Shown here in pieces: positions 1 through 10,279 of a stretch of 64,000 bases of DNA. Within the stretch, counting starts at the first letter, position 1; each line of letters opens with the position of its first letter. The DNA comes from CAVTWY01 sp963738615 (GTDB lineage: Bacteria > Pseudomonadota > Gammaproteobacteria > Burkholderiales > Burkholderiaceae_C). The position numbers were made by a program, and so were the translations under genes. The notes under the pieces are model-generated. The model searched no databases. It saw only the letters and a program-made list of their open reading frames with translations, and was not told where the DNA came from. The DNA lies in assembly GCA_963738615.1 (NCBI GenBank), contig CAVTXI010000019.1:1178001-1242000 (forward strand), written 5' to 3'.

Positions 1-1269
1 CGCGCCCTGGGGCCGACCGGGTCGGGGCACTTCGCTTATGCCACGGCGCTGCTGCAGGTCGGCCTGGGCTTAAGCCTCGTGTGCTCGGGCGCAGCGCTGC
101 TGCCGCGCTTTTGCCGCATGCACTCGGCGTTGCCGGGCGCGATTGCCAATGTCTTCGTGGTGCGCATGGCCGCCAGCGTGCTCGCGATGCTGGTCGCCAT
201 GGCGTATTGCCTGCTGACGATCGACGATCCGCCAGCGCCTGATCGTGTCGCTGATCGTGCTGCTGGCGGTGCCGCTGATCGAGCCGTTCTACGTGATCGC
301 GACCTACTGGTCCAGCCGCAACCACAACCAGCCGAACATCGTCGCGCGCAGTTCGGGCCTGATCGCGCGCGCGATCGTGGTCGCGGTGGCGCTGCGCGCT
401 GCGCGCGCCGGTGTGGGTGCTGGCGCTGGCGTGGGTCGTCGAAGGTGCGGTCAACGCGTCGATCCAGACCGGGCAGTTGCGCCGCGCCATGCCGCAGGCG
501 CCGGCTGCGCCGCTTCGTGCGCGCGTCGCGCTGCCGGGCCTACTTCGGCTTCGGCGTGCGCTTCGTCGCGTCGTTGTGGCTTGCAGGTGCTGTTCTCGCG
601 GCTGGACCGGCTGCTGCTGAGCGAGCGCATGGACGCCCGAAGCCTTCGGCATCTACGCCACCGCGATGCAACTGACCGACGTGTGGACGCAGGTGGCCTA
701 CCTGATCGGCGTGTCGATGGCCACGGCCTACCTCTACCAACGCATCCGCGAAGGGCGCTTCGCGAAGGCGTTCATCGTGATCTCCGTGGCGATGGCGGTC
801 ATCGGCCTGGCGGGCGTGGCCGCGGCCTGGCTGGTCGGCCCGGTGGTGCTGCGGACGGTGTTCGGCGCTCCCTTCGTTGCGAGCCAGCCTTACCTGGTCG
901 CCGGCATGGGCGTGGCCGCGCTTCAGTTCGTCGACCAGATCCTGCTGCTGACGTTGACCACGCTCGATCGGCCGCAACTGCTCACGTCGAAGTGGGTCGC
1001 CGCGGTGGCTGTCGCGGCGCCGGCGATCTGGTTCGGCTATGACGCACTACGGTGCGTTCGCCGGCCCGCTCGGGTTGGCGATCGGCCTGCTGGCGAGCTG
1101 GGTGCTGGCGTTCGGCGTGCTGTGCTGCGCCCGCAGCGCGGCTGCTCGCCGGCAGTTGCAGTCGAGCCCGGTGCGCGCGCGCGGCGCAGCAGCAGTTGCG
1201 CGGCCACCGCCGCTGCGATCACCTCGGGCTCCTTGCCGGCGATGTCCGGGAAGCCGATCGGGCACGTGA
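1..1269 (+). pseudogene. Polysaccharide flippase (Wzx/MATE-like), 3' part, several frameshifts
   Basis: The stretch encodes strings of hydrophobic membrane segments typical of the C-terminal half of an O-antigen/exopolysaccharide flippase, an inner-membrane protein that flips lipid-linked sugar units. The reading frame enters from the window edge and then changes about five times: frame 1 to about 230, frame 2 from 245, frame 3 near 411, frames 1/2 near 540-650, frame 3 from 666 to about 1040, then frame 1 to the stop at 1269. The best block is 666-1040, with alternating transmembrane stretches. A glycosyltransferase and a sugar epimerase downstream support a polysaccharide role. Most breaks look like single-base indels in GC-rich runs, so sequencing error is as likely as decay. 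The 3' end overlaps the tail of the opposing xdhC-like gene, so the true stop is uncertain. Confidence 0.6.
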
Positions 1270-2021
1270 TGCGCGCCAGTTCATGCGGCTGCGAAGCCGC
1301 GTCGCTTCGAGACGGTGGCGGAAGTCGCCCATTTCGTCGCGCTGCCGATCAGGCCGACGTAGGGCAGGTCGTTGGCCGAGCGGCATCTCGACAGGCACGC
1401 GGCGACGATGTCGAGGTCTTCGGCGTGGCTGTAGCTCATCACGAGCACCTGCGTGCCCGGTTCGAGGTCGGCGACCGCGCGCTGGACCGGGTCGCTGTGC
1501 TCCATCACAGGCCGTGGGGCCAGGCGGTGAGGCCCGAGCGCCGCGGGTTCGGGAAAGATCTCGTCGCGGCTGTCGATCCAGTGCAGCCGCAGCGGCAGCG
1601 GCGCCAGCGCACGCACGATCGCGCGGCCGACGTGGCCACCGCCGAAGAGCGCGACGGCGGGCAGGTCGGCACTGCGCGTGCTCGAAGCTCGTGCGCAAGG
1701 CGGGAGCCGAGCCGCGTCGTGGCACTCGAAGCGCAGCTCGACCATGCCGCCGCAACATTGCCCGAGCGACGGGCCCAGCGGCATGCGTCGACGCAGGTCG
1801 TGCGTCGTGCCGCGAGCAGCGCGCGCGCGTGCGCCACCGCGTCATGCTCGAGCCGTCCGCCGCCGATCGTGCCGACGAGCGCCTCGCTGTCGCTGCTCGA
1901 TCACGCCCATCCACGTGCCGGCGTCGCGCGGCACCGAGCCCTTCGCGGCTTCGACGACGATGCGCACCGCGCGCGCGCGCGTCAGCGCATCGAGCAGGCG
2001 TTCTTCGTCAAGAGCGAGCAT
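1037..2021 (-). pseudogene. XdhC-family molybdenum-cofactor insertion/maturation protein, frameshifted
   Basis: XdhC-type proteins bind and sulfurate molybdenum cofactor and hand it to xanthine-dehydrogenase-like enzymes. The N-terminus (MLALDEERLLDAL) begins at the ATG at 2021. The nucleotide-binding signature FGGGHVGRAI lies near 1620-1650, YVGLIGSATKW near 1340-1370, and a C-terminal block PIGFPDIAGKEPEVIAAAVA near 1210-1265. These blocks fall in different frames, with breaks near 1850 and 1300. The frame of the last block stays open to 1037, but the conserved part ends near 1150. Its likely clients, the molybdenum-hydroxylase subunits at 25.8-29.5 kb, are far away, and its direct neighbours are polysaccharide genes. 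Indel errors may explain the breaks. Confidence 0.7.
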
Positions 2022-2168
2022 CGCTTGGTCAGCTTGGCAGCGATAGGCCCGGAAGGTGCCTCGGGGGTCACCACCCGAACGAGCATAGCGGCGCGCGACT
2101 CGCCACGGTCACACGTGACGATGAATCGCGGCGCTCTCGCAATCCCAGAGCCGCCGCTTCGACCCTTC

Positions 2169-3273
2169 ATGAAACTCGCCTTCGTCACCGAACTCTTCGC
2201 GCCGAGCATGGGTGGTCAGGAAGTGCGATTCGAGGAACTCGGCGCGGGAACTGGCCAAGCGCGGCGTGCAGGTGAACCTGTACACGATTCGCCACGATCT
2301 CGACACGCCTCGCCATGAGTCGCGGGGCGGCATGGAGGTGCACCGCATCGTCGACTGTGCCGCGTACAAGCATCCTCGCTGGCGCCGCGACCCGATGGGC
2401 ATCCTCTCATTCACACGTGCGCTGTGGCAGCGCCGCGAAGAGTTGAAGTCCAACGACGCTGTGGTGTTCAACATCTGGCCGATCCTTCCGCCGCTCGCAA
2501 TGGGCCGCGTGCTGCGCGGCAAGGCGGTGATCGACATCTGCGAAACCCGCTCCGGGCGCGTCTGGCACTGGGTCTATCGGCGTCTTGCGCGGCTGCCCGA
2601 TGCGCGCATCCTGGGCGTCAGCCCCGAGATCGTGCGCCACATGCAGCGCGTGCACGGCGTGCGTGCCGAGCGCGCGCATGCCGCGGTCAGCGGCGTCGAC
2701 CTGAACGCTGCGCCGTCACCGCCGTTCGAAAAGAATCCGCGCCAGATCATGTTCTTTGGCCGCCTGACCGAGCACAAGAACCCGCTGATGCTGGCCGAGG
2801 CGTTCAGCCGATCGTCGCTGCCTGGGCGCGGTTATGAGCTGGTCATCGCGGGCGGTGGCCCCGAGTACGACCGCCTGAAGCAAGACTACGTGCTGCCGTC
2901 GATCCGCCTCACCGGCCGCGTGTCGGACGCGCAGAAATGGGATCTGCTGCGTTCGGCTTCGCTCCTTGTGCTGCCTTCCATGCGCGAAGGCTTTCCCCGT
3001 GTGGTCGCCGAGGCCGCCTGCGTGGGAACGCCGACACTGACACTCGACTATCCCGACAACGGCACCCGATTCGTGGTCGAGGACTACGGCGTGGGCAAAT
3101 CCGTGGCACGGACCGTGGAAGCGTTGACGGTCGCGCTCGAACAGTTCGCGGACGCACCACACCAGTGGGCGACGATCGGTGAACACGCGCTCACGCGCTC
3201 GCGTGAAGAGTTCGGCTGGGACCCGGTCACGACTCGCCTGTTGGACTTTCTGGCTATCAAGCGGAGAAACTGA
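2169..3273 (+). pseudogene. Glycosyltransferase family 4 (GT-B) protein, one frameshift
   Basis: Cytoplasmic sugar transferase of the GT4 type. The ATG at 2169 gives MKLAFVTELFAPSMGGQEV, the classic N-terminal strand plus GG loop. After about 25 codons the frame breaks near 2245 and continues to 3273. Restoring it needs removal of one G (CTCGGCGCGG to CTCGCGCGG), giving EELARELAKRG. The C-terminal domain shows the expected features: IMFFGRLTEHKNP opening the donor-binding fold, LVIAGGGPEYDRL, and the acidic E..F..V.AEA donor motif as SMREGFPRVVAEAACVGTP. It lies four bases before the epimerase start, so the two are probably co-translated in a polysaccharide operon. The acceptor and donor sugars cannot be told. 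Confidence 0.8.
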
Positions 3274-3276
3274 ATC

Positions 3277-4196
3277 GTGAAGAACGTTTTGTTGACTGGC
3301 GGCGCGGGCTTCATCGGAAGCCACGTCGCAGACCTGCTGCTCGAGCGCGGCTGTGCGCTGACGGTGCTCGACAACCTGTCATTCGGCAAGCGCGAGCACC
3401 TTCGCCCGCAAGCCCGATTCGTCGAGTGCGACCTTGCCGATCGCACGCGCGTCACCGAGTGCTTCGGCGTCGGCGGCTTCGACACCGTGATTCATCTGGC
3501 AGCGATCCACTTCATTCCGTACTGCAACCAGCACCCTGACATCGCGTGCCGCACGAACGTCGAAGGCACGCAGAACGTGTTCGATGCGGCGCAAGCCAGC
3601 GGCAGCGTGAAGCGGCTGTTCACGGCATCGACGGCGGCGGTCTACCCCGACTGCCCGGGCCCGATCGACGAAACCACCGTGCGCGCGCCGTTGGACGTGT
3701 ACGGCATGACCAAGTCGGCCAACGAAGAGCAGGCGGCGATCCTGTCGCGGCGTTCGGACATCGCCGTTTCGGTCGGTCGCTTCTTCAACGCGGTCGGCGC
3801 ACGCGAAACAATCCGCATCTGGTGCCCGACATCCTGCAGCGTCTCGCGAAGTCGACCACGATCGAGATCGGCAACACCACGCCCAAGCGCGACTACATCG
3901 ACGTTCGCGACATGGCAAGCGGCGTGCTCGCGATGCTGGAAGGCAACCGCGGTGGCTCCGACACCTGCAACATCGGCACCGGCGAGGTCTACGACGTCAC
4001 CGAGATCGCCTCGATGCTGTCCGACATCCACGGTTCACGCATCATGCTGGCGCCGGCCGAACGGCTGATCCGCAAGATCGAACGCCAGAACCTCCAGGCC
4101 GACAGCCAGCGTCTGCAAAGCCGCTACGGCTGGCGCCCGCGCTTCGGCATCCGCGATTCGCTCGGGTACGCGCACGCCTGGTACGCGAAGAGCTGA
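3277..4196 (+). pseudogene. NAD-dependent nucleotide-sugar epimerase/dehydratase, one frameshift
   Basis: Extended short-chain dehydrogenase of the UDP-sugar epimerase type. It starts at GTG 3277, directly after the glycosyltransferase stop. The NAD-binding motif LLTGGAGFIGSH is at residues 4-15, the catalytic Tyr/Lys pair is in YGMTKSANEEQ (near residue 145), and a Ser/Thr-rich FTASTAAVYPD strand precedes it. The frame breaks near 3808: GARET should continue with NPHLVPDIL, but one C is missing from the run before AATCCG. The second part (DYIDVRDMASGVLAML) runs to TGA at 4196. Function is inferred as making an activated sugar for the adjacent glycosyltransferase. The exact substrate is not visible. 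Confidence 0.8.
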
Positions 4197-4245
4197 CGGC
4201 GCGCGAGGGCTGACACCCCCGCGTCCTCGTGCTTACGGCGGCGGT

Positions 4246-5248
4246 TCAATCCGGCTTGATCTTCGCCCGCGCGATCACCGGCTGCCAGCGCTTCCGCTCC
4301 GCGTCGATGAACGCCGCGTACACCGCCGGCGTGCTGCCCACCGCGATCGCGGCGTCGTGCCCCAGTCGCTCGAGCGTCGCCGGGTCCTTCACCGCCTTGG
4401 CGGCGGCGTCGGCCAGCTTGTCGATGGCCGCCTGCGGCAGCGATGCCGGCGCGTTGAGCCCGTACCACTGCGTCATCTCGAAGCCGGCGAAGCCTTGCTC
4501 GGCGACGGTGGCCACGTCGGGCAGTTGCGCAATGCGCTGCGGTGTGCCGGTGGCGATGCAGCGCAGCTTGCCGGTGCGGATGAACTGAAGCACGGCGGCG
4601 GCGCCGATCGACGCGGCGTCGAGACGGCCTGCCATCAGGTCGGTCAGCATCGGCCCGGTGCCGCGGTAGGGCACGTGCGTGATGAACGTGCTGCTCGCGA
4701 TCTTCAGGTACTCCATGGCGAGGTGACCTGCGCTGCCGTTGCCGGCCGAGCCGTAGTTGTATTTGCCCGGGCTCTTCTTCACCAGCGCGATGAACTCGGC
4801 CAGGTTCTTCGCCGGCAGGTCGGGGTGCACGAGGTACAGGCTTGGCACCTTCGCGAGCAGCGACACGGGCTTGAAGTCTTTCGCCGGCGTCGTAGGGCAG
4901 CTTGTCGAAGATGTACGGGTTGACCGCCAGCGTGCCGATGTGGCCGAGGATCAGCGTGTGCTGGTCGTCAGCACGCGCAACCTCCTGCATCGCGACGTTG
5001 CCGGCGCCGCCGGGTTTGTTGTCGACGTAGACCGACTGGCCGAGCAGCTTCGTCATCTCGGCCGCGGTGGCGCGCGCGATGATTTCCGAGCTGCCGCCCG
5101 GCGCGAAGGGGACGACGAAGCGGATGTTCTTCGTGGGCCATGCGGCCTGCGCGAATGACGCGAACGGCGTCAGGCTGGTCGCTGCGAGCGTAGCCGATGC
5201 ACCGAGCAGGCGGCGGCGATCGGCTTGGATGGGCTTGTCGTGAGGCAT
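4246..5248 (-). pseudogene. Bug/TctC-family periplasmic solute receptor, one frameshift
   Basis: Bug receptors bind small carboxylates in the periplasm, sometimes for tripartite tricarboxylate transporters. The N-terminus carries a twin-arginine style signal (DRRRLLGASATLAA) ending at FASFAQA, followed by the family start WPTKNIRFVVPFAPGGSSEI and VYVDNKPGGAGN. Near 4888 the frame slips after LPYDAG. The remaining two thirds (KSPGKYNYGSAGNGSAGH, HVPYRGTGPML, DVATVAEQGF) continue in another frame to the stop at 4246. No TctA/TctB membrane genes are nearby, which is common for this family. It faces the epimerase gene convergently. One extra base in a GC run is the simplest cause of the break. 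Confidence 0.85.
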
Positions 5249-5305
5249 GCGGGCGCTCCAGAAAGGATGCCGCGATGTTAGGGGGCGTTGTGCGTCGCGA
5301 GGTCG

Positions 5306-5800
5306 TCAGGCCAGCGCGGCCAACTCATCCGCGCCGACGCTGCGCGCCGCGCCGAAGCCGGCCACGTGGCGCGCGGCCGTGACCTCGATGGCCACGAATC
5401 GGAAGTCGCCCAGCCCGGTCATCGGCTCGGCCTCAGGGAAGCGAGCGAGATAGGTATCGCGACAGGCCTGCCACCACGCTTGTCCGTGCGGCGGAAACGC
5501 TGCGGCACCTTCGAAGCTCACGCGCGGCAGAGCGTGAACCGGTTGCCCCGGCACCTCGCCTTGCATCACCATCAGCGACATCTTGTCGTGGCGTGCCTCG
5601 AGGTGCGCGGTGTGGGCGGCCAGACCGCTCACGTGCAACACGATCGTCGGCCGCACCCGTTCTGCCGAAGCCGCCAGCCACGCGAAGGGCACCATCGACA
5701 CGCTGGCGCGCCCGTTGTCGTCGACCGTGCCCAGCGCGGCCACGCGGCTGGCCTGCAGCAGGCCGCGCAGCGCGCGCGCCAGGCGCGGCTCATGAGTCAC
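5306..5800 (-). CDS. Pyridoxamine 5'-phosphate oxidase-fold flavin protein
   Basis: About 164 residues in the PPOX-type FMN-binding split-barrel fold, related to HugZ-like proteins. The opening block (ALRGLLQASRVAALGTVD) followed by ASVSMVPFAW is the usual first beta-hairpin of the fold. HDKMSLMVMQ and the C-terminal FRFVAIEVTAARHVAGFGAA are also family-like. I chose the GTG at 5800 as start because it sits two bases after the stop of the VOC gene, which suggests translational coupling; the frame is open further upstream but with shadow sequence. The substrate is unknown; haem-utilisation or general flavin redox roles are both possible. Confidence 0.7.
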   Translation of the reverse strand: MTHEPRLARALRGLLQASRVAALGTVDDNGRASVSMVPFAWLAASAERVRPTIVLHVSGLAAHTAHLEARHDKMSLMVMQGEVPGQPVHALPRVSFEGAAAFPPHGQAWWQACRDTYLARFPEAEPMTGLGDFRFVAIEVTAARHVAGFGAARSVGADELAALA

Positions 5801-5802
5801 GG

Positions 5803-6189
5803 TCAGGCCATCGAATGCAGGCCGAACATGTTGCCTTCGGTGTCGCTCGCCAGCGCGATGAAGCCGTAGGGCCCGATCGACGTCTTGGATTGCACGAGTT
5901 GACCACCCGCGGCGGCGACGCGGCCAGCCTCGTGCGCGCAGTCCGCGCACATGAAGTACACCAGCACACTGTTGCCGCCCGACGGCATGTCTTTCATCTT
6001 GACCAGCGCACCGGCGGCGCCGGGCAGTGGCTCCTGCGACATCGGGAATGCCCACATCTCGGTGCTGCCCGAGGGGTCCTCGAGCTTCTCGAGCGTGCGC
6101 GACAGCACGGTCTGATAGAAGGCCTTCGCACGCGCCGTGTCCTGCACGTAGATCTCGAACCAACCGACGGGATTGGTGACGTTGCTCAT
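5803..6189 (-). CDS. VOC (glyoxalase/bleomycin-resistance fold) protein
   Basis: A 128-residue single-domain VOC protein. It begins NPVGWFEIYVQDTARAKAFY, the standard first beta-alpha unit, and ends GFIALASDTEGNMFGLHSM, the strand that usually carries the metal-binding acid. It resembles the small glyoxalase-like proteins of unknown substrate that are frequent in proteobacteria. It lies directly upstream of the flavin-protein gene on the same strand with a two-base gap, so both are probably one transcript. The start region is divergent from the Bug receptor at 6284, sharing about 95 bases of promoter region. Confidence 0.8.
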   Translation of the reverse strand: MSNVTNPVGWFEIYVQDTARAKAFYQTVLSRTLEKLEDPSGSTEMWAFPMSQEPLPGAAGALVKMKDMPSGGNSVLVYFMCADCAHEAGRVAAAGGQLVQSKTSIGPYGFIALASDTEGNMFGLHSMA

Positions 6190-6283
6190 GGATCGCTCCT
6201 TCGCGCCCGCTCGATGTCAGACGCCGACGAAGCATAGACTGATCTGTATTTCCGCCATTCCAATGTCCATGCAGGAGAGAACG

Positions 6284-7250
6284 ATGTTTCGTCACGTCTT
6301 GTTGATCGCGGCCGTCGCGATTGCATTCACCGCGGCGCCAGCCGGCGCTCAGGGTTATCCGAACAAACCCATCCGCGCGGTCGTGCCTTTCGCGGCGGGC
6401 AGCGCCACCGACCAGATCGGCCGCGCGTTCGCCGAGAAGATGGCGGCCACGCTGGGCCAGCCCATCGTGATCGAGAACAAGCCCGGCGCCAGCGGCATGC
6501 TCGGTGCCGACACCGTTGCAAAGTCGCCGCCCGACGGCTACACACTGCTGGTGGGCACGAACAGCACCAACGCGGCGCTGAAGTTCCTGATGAAGAAGTT
6601 GCCCTACGACCAGGACAAAGACTTCGTTCCGGTCGGCTTCCTCGGGTCCGTGCCGCTGATGGTGGCGGTGAACAACGACGTGCCGGCGCCGACGCTGAAG
6701 GCTTTCGTCGATCTCGCGAAATCGAAGCCTGGGCAGGTCAGCTTCGCCTACGCCAGCACGTCACAACAGGTGTCGGCCGAGATGCTCGCCAACGCGGCGG
6801 GCGTCCAGATGAACGCGATCCCGTATAAGAGCGGCCCGGCCGCGATGACCGACCTGATCGGTGGGCAGGTGAACATGTTCAGCGCCGACTTCGGCGTGAC
6901 GGTGTCGCAGCACAAGGCCGGCAAGATCCGCGGCCTGGCGGTCACGTCGGCGAAGCGTGCGAGCGTGGTGCCGGATCTTCCCACGGTCAACGAGGCGCTG
7001 GGGCTGAAGGACTTCGAGCTGATCGCCTACTTCGCGGTCTTCGCACCCGCCGGCACGCCGGCCGACGTGGTCGCGAAGCTGAATCAGGCGATCAACGCGG
7101 CCGCGAACGTCCAAAGACCTGCAAGAGAAGTTCGAGGCCATCGGCTTCTCGATCGACCCCGGCACGCCGGATGCGCTGGGAAAGCGCAACGCCGCCGAGA
7201 CGGGGAAGTGGCAGAAGGCGATCCGCGACGCGAAGATCGAGCCGCAGTAG
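6284..7250 (+). pseudogene. Bug/TctC-family periplasmic solute receptor, frameshift near the C-terminus
   Basis: The ATG at 6284 follows a GGAG ribosome site. A Sec signal (MFRHVLLIAAVAIAFTAAPAGAQ) leads into YPNKPIRAVVPFAAGSATDQI and IVIENKPGASGMLG, the Bug receptor core. The family motifs PYKSGPAAMTDLIGGQ and RASVVPDLPTVNE are in place. The frame breaks near 7107: INAAANV should continue KDLQEKFEAIGFSIDPGTP, but one extra C shifts it. Corrected, the protein ends at TAG 7248-7250 (IEPQ). The length, about 322 residues, is normal. The ligand is unknown, and no permease genes are adjacent. Confidence 0.85.
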
Positions 7251-7265
7251 TCTGCCGCGCGTCCT

Positions 7266-7736
7266 TCAGAACGTCGCCGTGTAGACGACGCGCAGCCCGC
7301 CGCCGCGCGGGCGCAGTTGCAGCACCGACTGGCCGCTGAGCTGCACCGTCAGCAGGCTCTTCACGTCGCGCGATTTGCTGGTCGCGCGAAAGCTCAGGCC
7401 CAGGCGATGCGGGTCGTTCGACACCCATGCATCGTGCGATCGAAGCGTGCGCGCATCGGACTCGATCGTGAACATGGTCGACGATGTGAGCTTCACGCCC
7501 AGACCGAGCGTGCGCTCCGGCTCGTTGGCGGTGAGGGGTACCGAGAGCGAAGGACCGCGCCGCTGGCCCAGGCCCAGCGCAACGCGGTCACCGTCAAGCC
7601 ACAGCGTGGCCTGCGAAGCGTCGGCCTGCGAGTGGTCGACGGATGGCAACACCGACTGCGCCAAAGCAGCCAGCGGCACGGCGGCGGCGATCGAGGCGAC
7701 GAAGACTCCGGCGGTGGACCACAGGCGCAGATTCAT
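7266..7736 (-). CDS. Exported protein of unknown function (156 aa)
   Basis: I do not recognise this family. The N-terminus (RLWSTAGVFVASIAAAVPLAALAQS) is a good Sec signal peptide. The mature part is about 130 residues, rich in beta-strand-forming residues (SLSVPLTANEPERTLGLGVKL, LLTVQLSGQSVLQLRPRGGG), which hints at a small beta-barrel or beta-sandwich in the periplasm or outer membrane. It is convergent with the Bug gene, ending 16 bases from it. It lies about 110 bases downstream of the M48 peptidase gene on the same strand, so it may belong to that operon. Confidence 0.6.
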   Translation of the reverse strand: MNLRLWSTAGVFVASIAAAVPLAALAQSVLPSVDHSQADASQATLWLDGDRVALGLGQRRGPSLSVPLTANEPERTLGLGVKLTSSTMFTIESDARTLRSHDAWVSNDPHRLGLSFRATSKSRDVKSLLTVQLSGQSVLQLRPRGGGLRVVYTATF

Positions 7737-7847
7737 ACGCGCATCGTCGGTCTGGCCGACGCGTCTTGCGCGGTCTTTTGTCGCGGGTGCCGGCCGGCAA
7801 TACCGCAGGTTCCTATCGGCTCTGTCGCTTCGTGAAAGGTGCCGCAG

Positions 7848-8909
7848 TCAGCGCGCGGCCGCGGCGTCGCGGAAGAAGCGGATGCGTTCTTCGTCGGCCG
7901 GGTGGCTCGACAGCGCAATGCCGAGGTCGAAGCCTTTGTCCTTGTCGGCGCTCTTGGCGCGTTCGTCGCGAAAGGCCGCGATCTTCTCGAACAGCACGAC
8001 CATCGCTTCGGGCGAGTGGCCTGCCGCGCGCAGCACGCGCAAGCTCTCGACATCAGCCTCACGTTCGTGATCGCGCGAATAGGCCTGCTGGCCCAGGATC
8101 GCTGGGGCCGCGGCGAGCGCGCCGCTGAAGTCGCCCAGCGCCACACCCGTCACGACGTTCAGGACCGTGAATTGCACCAGCATGCGCATGCCGTGGCGCT
8201 GGCGAACGTGACCCAGTTCATGGCCGAGCACACCGACGATCACGTCGTCACGCGCGTCGACCAGCTTGACCATCTCGTCGGTCAGCACCATGGTGCCGCC
8301 CGGCAACGCGAACGCATTGGGACCCATGGTGCTTTTGGCAAAGCGCAGGTCATAGGCCGGACGCTGCCCCTGCTGCGGCCATGCGGCCGCGACCGCGCGA
8401 GCAAAAACATCGCGCAGGCGCTGCTGCTCGGCCGCCGGCAGCTCCGATGGTTGCAACCAGCGGCCTTCGACGCTTTGCATCACCGCGCGCCCGATCTCAC
8501 GGTCGACCGAAATCGGCACCGCAGCAACCGCCGCGCGCGATGCCCAGGGCAGGCCCCAGATGTAACCCGCGGCCAACATCATGAACAACGCTGCGCAAGC
8601 AGCCAGGGTCGTGCGCCATTTCTGCTGCGCGCGCACGACGAGCGACTCACGCCGACCCGCAGTGCGCGCGAATGCGTCCCACGCCGACTGATCGTCGCAA
8701 TGAAGCATGCCGCCGTCGGCCAGATGGGCAACCCTGGGCCCGTGACGCTGGCGCTCGGGCCACTGCACCTTCGAGTGCGCAACGCGCCGCAACACCGCGC
8801 CGCTGGCGGCGTCGAGGATCTCGACGTCGTTGCCGACGGTGCGAACGCGTGCCGCCTGCGGTCGAGCCGTCTGGCCGTCGAAGTACTGCACCGCGATGTC
8901 GCCCATCAC
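7848..8909 (-). CDS. M48-family membrane-associated zinc metallopeptidase
   Basis: 353 residues. The zinc-binding motif HELGH occurs in VGVLGHELGHVRQRHGMRM, and the third ligand Glu lies in DHEREADVESLRVLRAAG, both diagnostic of M48 (HtpX/Ste24-like) peptidases. One hydrophobic segment (TTLAACAALFMMLAAGYIWG) near residue 100 anchors it in the inner membrane. An N-terminal beta-rich region (residues 1-90) precedes it, as in the M48 proteins that pair with DUF898 membrane proteins. It overlaps the upstream DUF898 gene by four bases (ATGA), indicating translational coupling. Likely role: periplasmic or membrane protein quality control. Confidence 0.9.
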   Translation of the reverse strand: MMGDIAVQYFDGQTARPQAARVRTVGNDVEILDAASGAVLRRVAHSKVQWPERQRHGPRVAHLADGGMLHCDDQSAWDAFARTAGRRESLVVRAQQKWRTTLAACAALFMMLAAGYIWGLPWASRAAVAAVPISVDREIGRAVMQSVEGRWLQPSELPAAEQQRLRDVFARAVAAAWPQQGQRPAYDLRFAKSTMGPNAFALPGGTMVLTDEMVKLVDARDDVIVGVLGHELGHVRQRHGMRMLVQFTVLNVVTGVALGDFSGALAAAPAILGQQAYSRDHEREADVESLRVLRAAGHSPEAMVVLFEKIAAFRDERAKSADKDKGFDLGIALSSHPADEERIRFFRDAAAAR

Positions 8910-10279
8910 ATCCCGATGTCGATGCCGAACACGTCACCCGCCGCGTCGCCTGCTGCGTCTTTCGATATCGCACCTTCACCGCGCATCAGGGTGTCGAGTT
9001 CGCCATGCGCGACCACGTCCATCGCCTCGAGCTTCATCTTCGCCGTAGCGATCGCCGCGAACGGAAAGTACAGCCCCAGCGTAAGCACGATCAGCAACCA
9101 GTTCTTGATGCCCAGCCACAGCAGCGGGCGGTAGCGCAGCTTGCTGTCGAAGCCGAGGGCCGCGCTCTGGGTATGGTTCCACACCAGGTTCTGCATGCGC
9201 GACGCGAAGTAGGGCTTAGCAACCCACAACACGGCCAGATAGCCGAGCGCGCCGACGATCGCCAGCGCGACGACCACCCAGGTGCCCGGCTTGCCGCCGC
9301 TGCCACGCGCGCCCGTGAACACGGACGCCAGGGAGCCGAACCCGGTCACGACGGCCAGCACGATGCCCACGACGATGGCGGCGGCCAGAGTGAGCAGCAT
9401 TGCCTTCAGGAACACACCGTAAAACGGGCGGGGACCGGCGGCAAACACGGCGCGAATGTTGCCGAGCGCGTACCCGCCGTGCTGGTATCGCTTGAGCGAC
9501 CACCACACGAGTGGCACGGCGACCAACATTGCGGCAAGGAAGAGCAGGGGCGCGGCCACCATCGCGAATGACGCGGTGCCTTGGGGCGATGAGCCGGGGG
9601 CTGGTGCGTCAATCATCGCGACCATGGGAATCAGGACGACCAGCGGCAGCATGGCCGGCAGCAGAGCCTTGTAGGCGCCGCCCAGCGTTCCCTGAAACGC
9701 GAACCGCAGGCCGCGCCAGCTGGTTTGCGACAACCGGAAGCGCTGTCCTGCATAGAGCAGCGCCGGCCAGATCGCCATCAGCAGCACCAACGCGATGCCG
9801 CCAGCAATCGGCGAGAACTGACCCGCGAGGCTGTAGGCGACGAACAGCACGCTGACGATCGCGTAGCCGCGCATCATCTTTCTCGGGTCGCCATGGAAGT
9901 CGAGCGCGTGACCCGCGACCTGCGTGTTGCCGTAGAAGTAGCGCAGCTTGCGAACCTTGGCCCAGGGGAAATAGATCCCGAGGGTCACGAAGGTGAGAAG
10001 CAGATTGACGATCCAGATGCGGAAGTACTCGCTGCCGCTGCCCGTGAAGGTGATCGGATGGCGCCACTCGGCGTGGACTGCAGCCGCACTGTGTGCAGTG
10101 GGGCGAGGCTGCTGGTATTCGATCGGCGAAGGTACGGGTTGCCACGAGCGGGTTCGACCGTCGGATTCGGGCCCACCTGTCCTTCGGGACGGGTCAGGCC
10201 GGCAAGCCCAATGGATGAAGGTGGTGGGGGTGATGCAGACGAAGACATAAGCGCTCTCTGGTGAATGCTGCTGGGGCAA
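8906..10279 (-). CDS. DUF898 (YjgN-like) polytopic inner-membrane protein
   Basis: The conserved part begins near HPITFTGSGSEYFRIWIVN and contains the YjgN/DUF898 hallmark LLTFVTLGIYFPWAKVRKLR, followed by about six membrane segments and a repeat of the hallmark near the C-terminus (LLIVLTLGLYFPFAAIATAK). The family has no proven function. It is coupled by a four-base overlap to the M48 peptidase gene, a pairing common in betaproteobacteria that suggests a shared membrane role. The start is uncertain: the open frame begins with TTG at 10279, and the first 75 or so residues are low-complexity and not obviously conserved. Confidence 0.8.
   Translation of the reverse strand: MPQQHSPESAYVFVCITPTTFIHWACRPDPSRRTGGPESDGRTRSWQPVPSPIEYQQPRPTAHSAAAVHAEWRHPITFTGSGSEYFRIWIVNLLLTFVTLGIYFPWAKVRKLRYFYGNTQVAGHALDFHGDPRKMMRGYAIVSVLFVAYSLAGQFSPIAGGIALVLLMAIWPALLYAGQRFRLSQTSWRGLRFAFQGTLGGAYKALLPAMLPLVVLIPMVAMIDAPAPGSSPQGTASFAMVAAPLLFLAAMLVAVPLVWWSLKRYQHGGYALGNIRAVFAAGPRPFYGVFLKAMLLTLAAAIVVGIVLAVVTGFGSLASVFTGARGSGGKPGTWVVVALAIVGALGYLAVLWVAKPYFASRMQNLVWNHTQSAALGFDSKLRYRPLLWLGIKNWLLIVLTLGLYFPFAAIATAKMKLEAMDVVAHGELDTLMRGEGAISKDAAGDAAGDVFGIDIGM

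Noticed and set aside
8906..10279. Long opposing ORFs over the DUF898 and M48 genes
   Set aside because: They are Arg/His-rich shadows of the real minus-strand genes, typical of GC-rich DNA.
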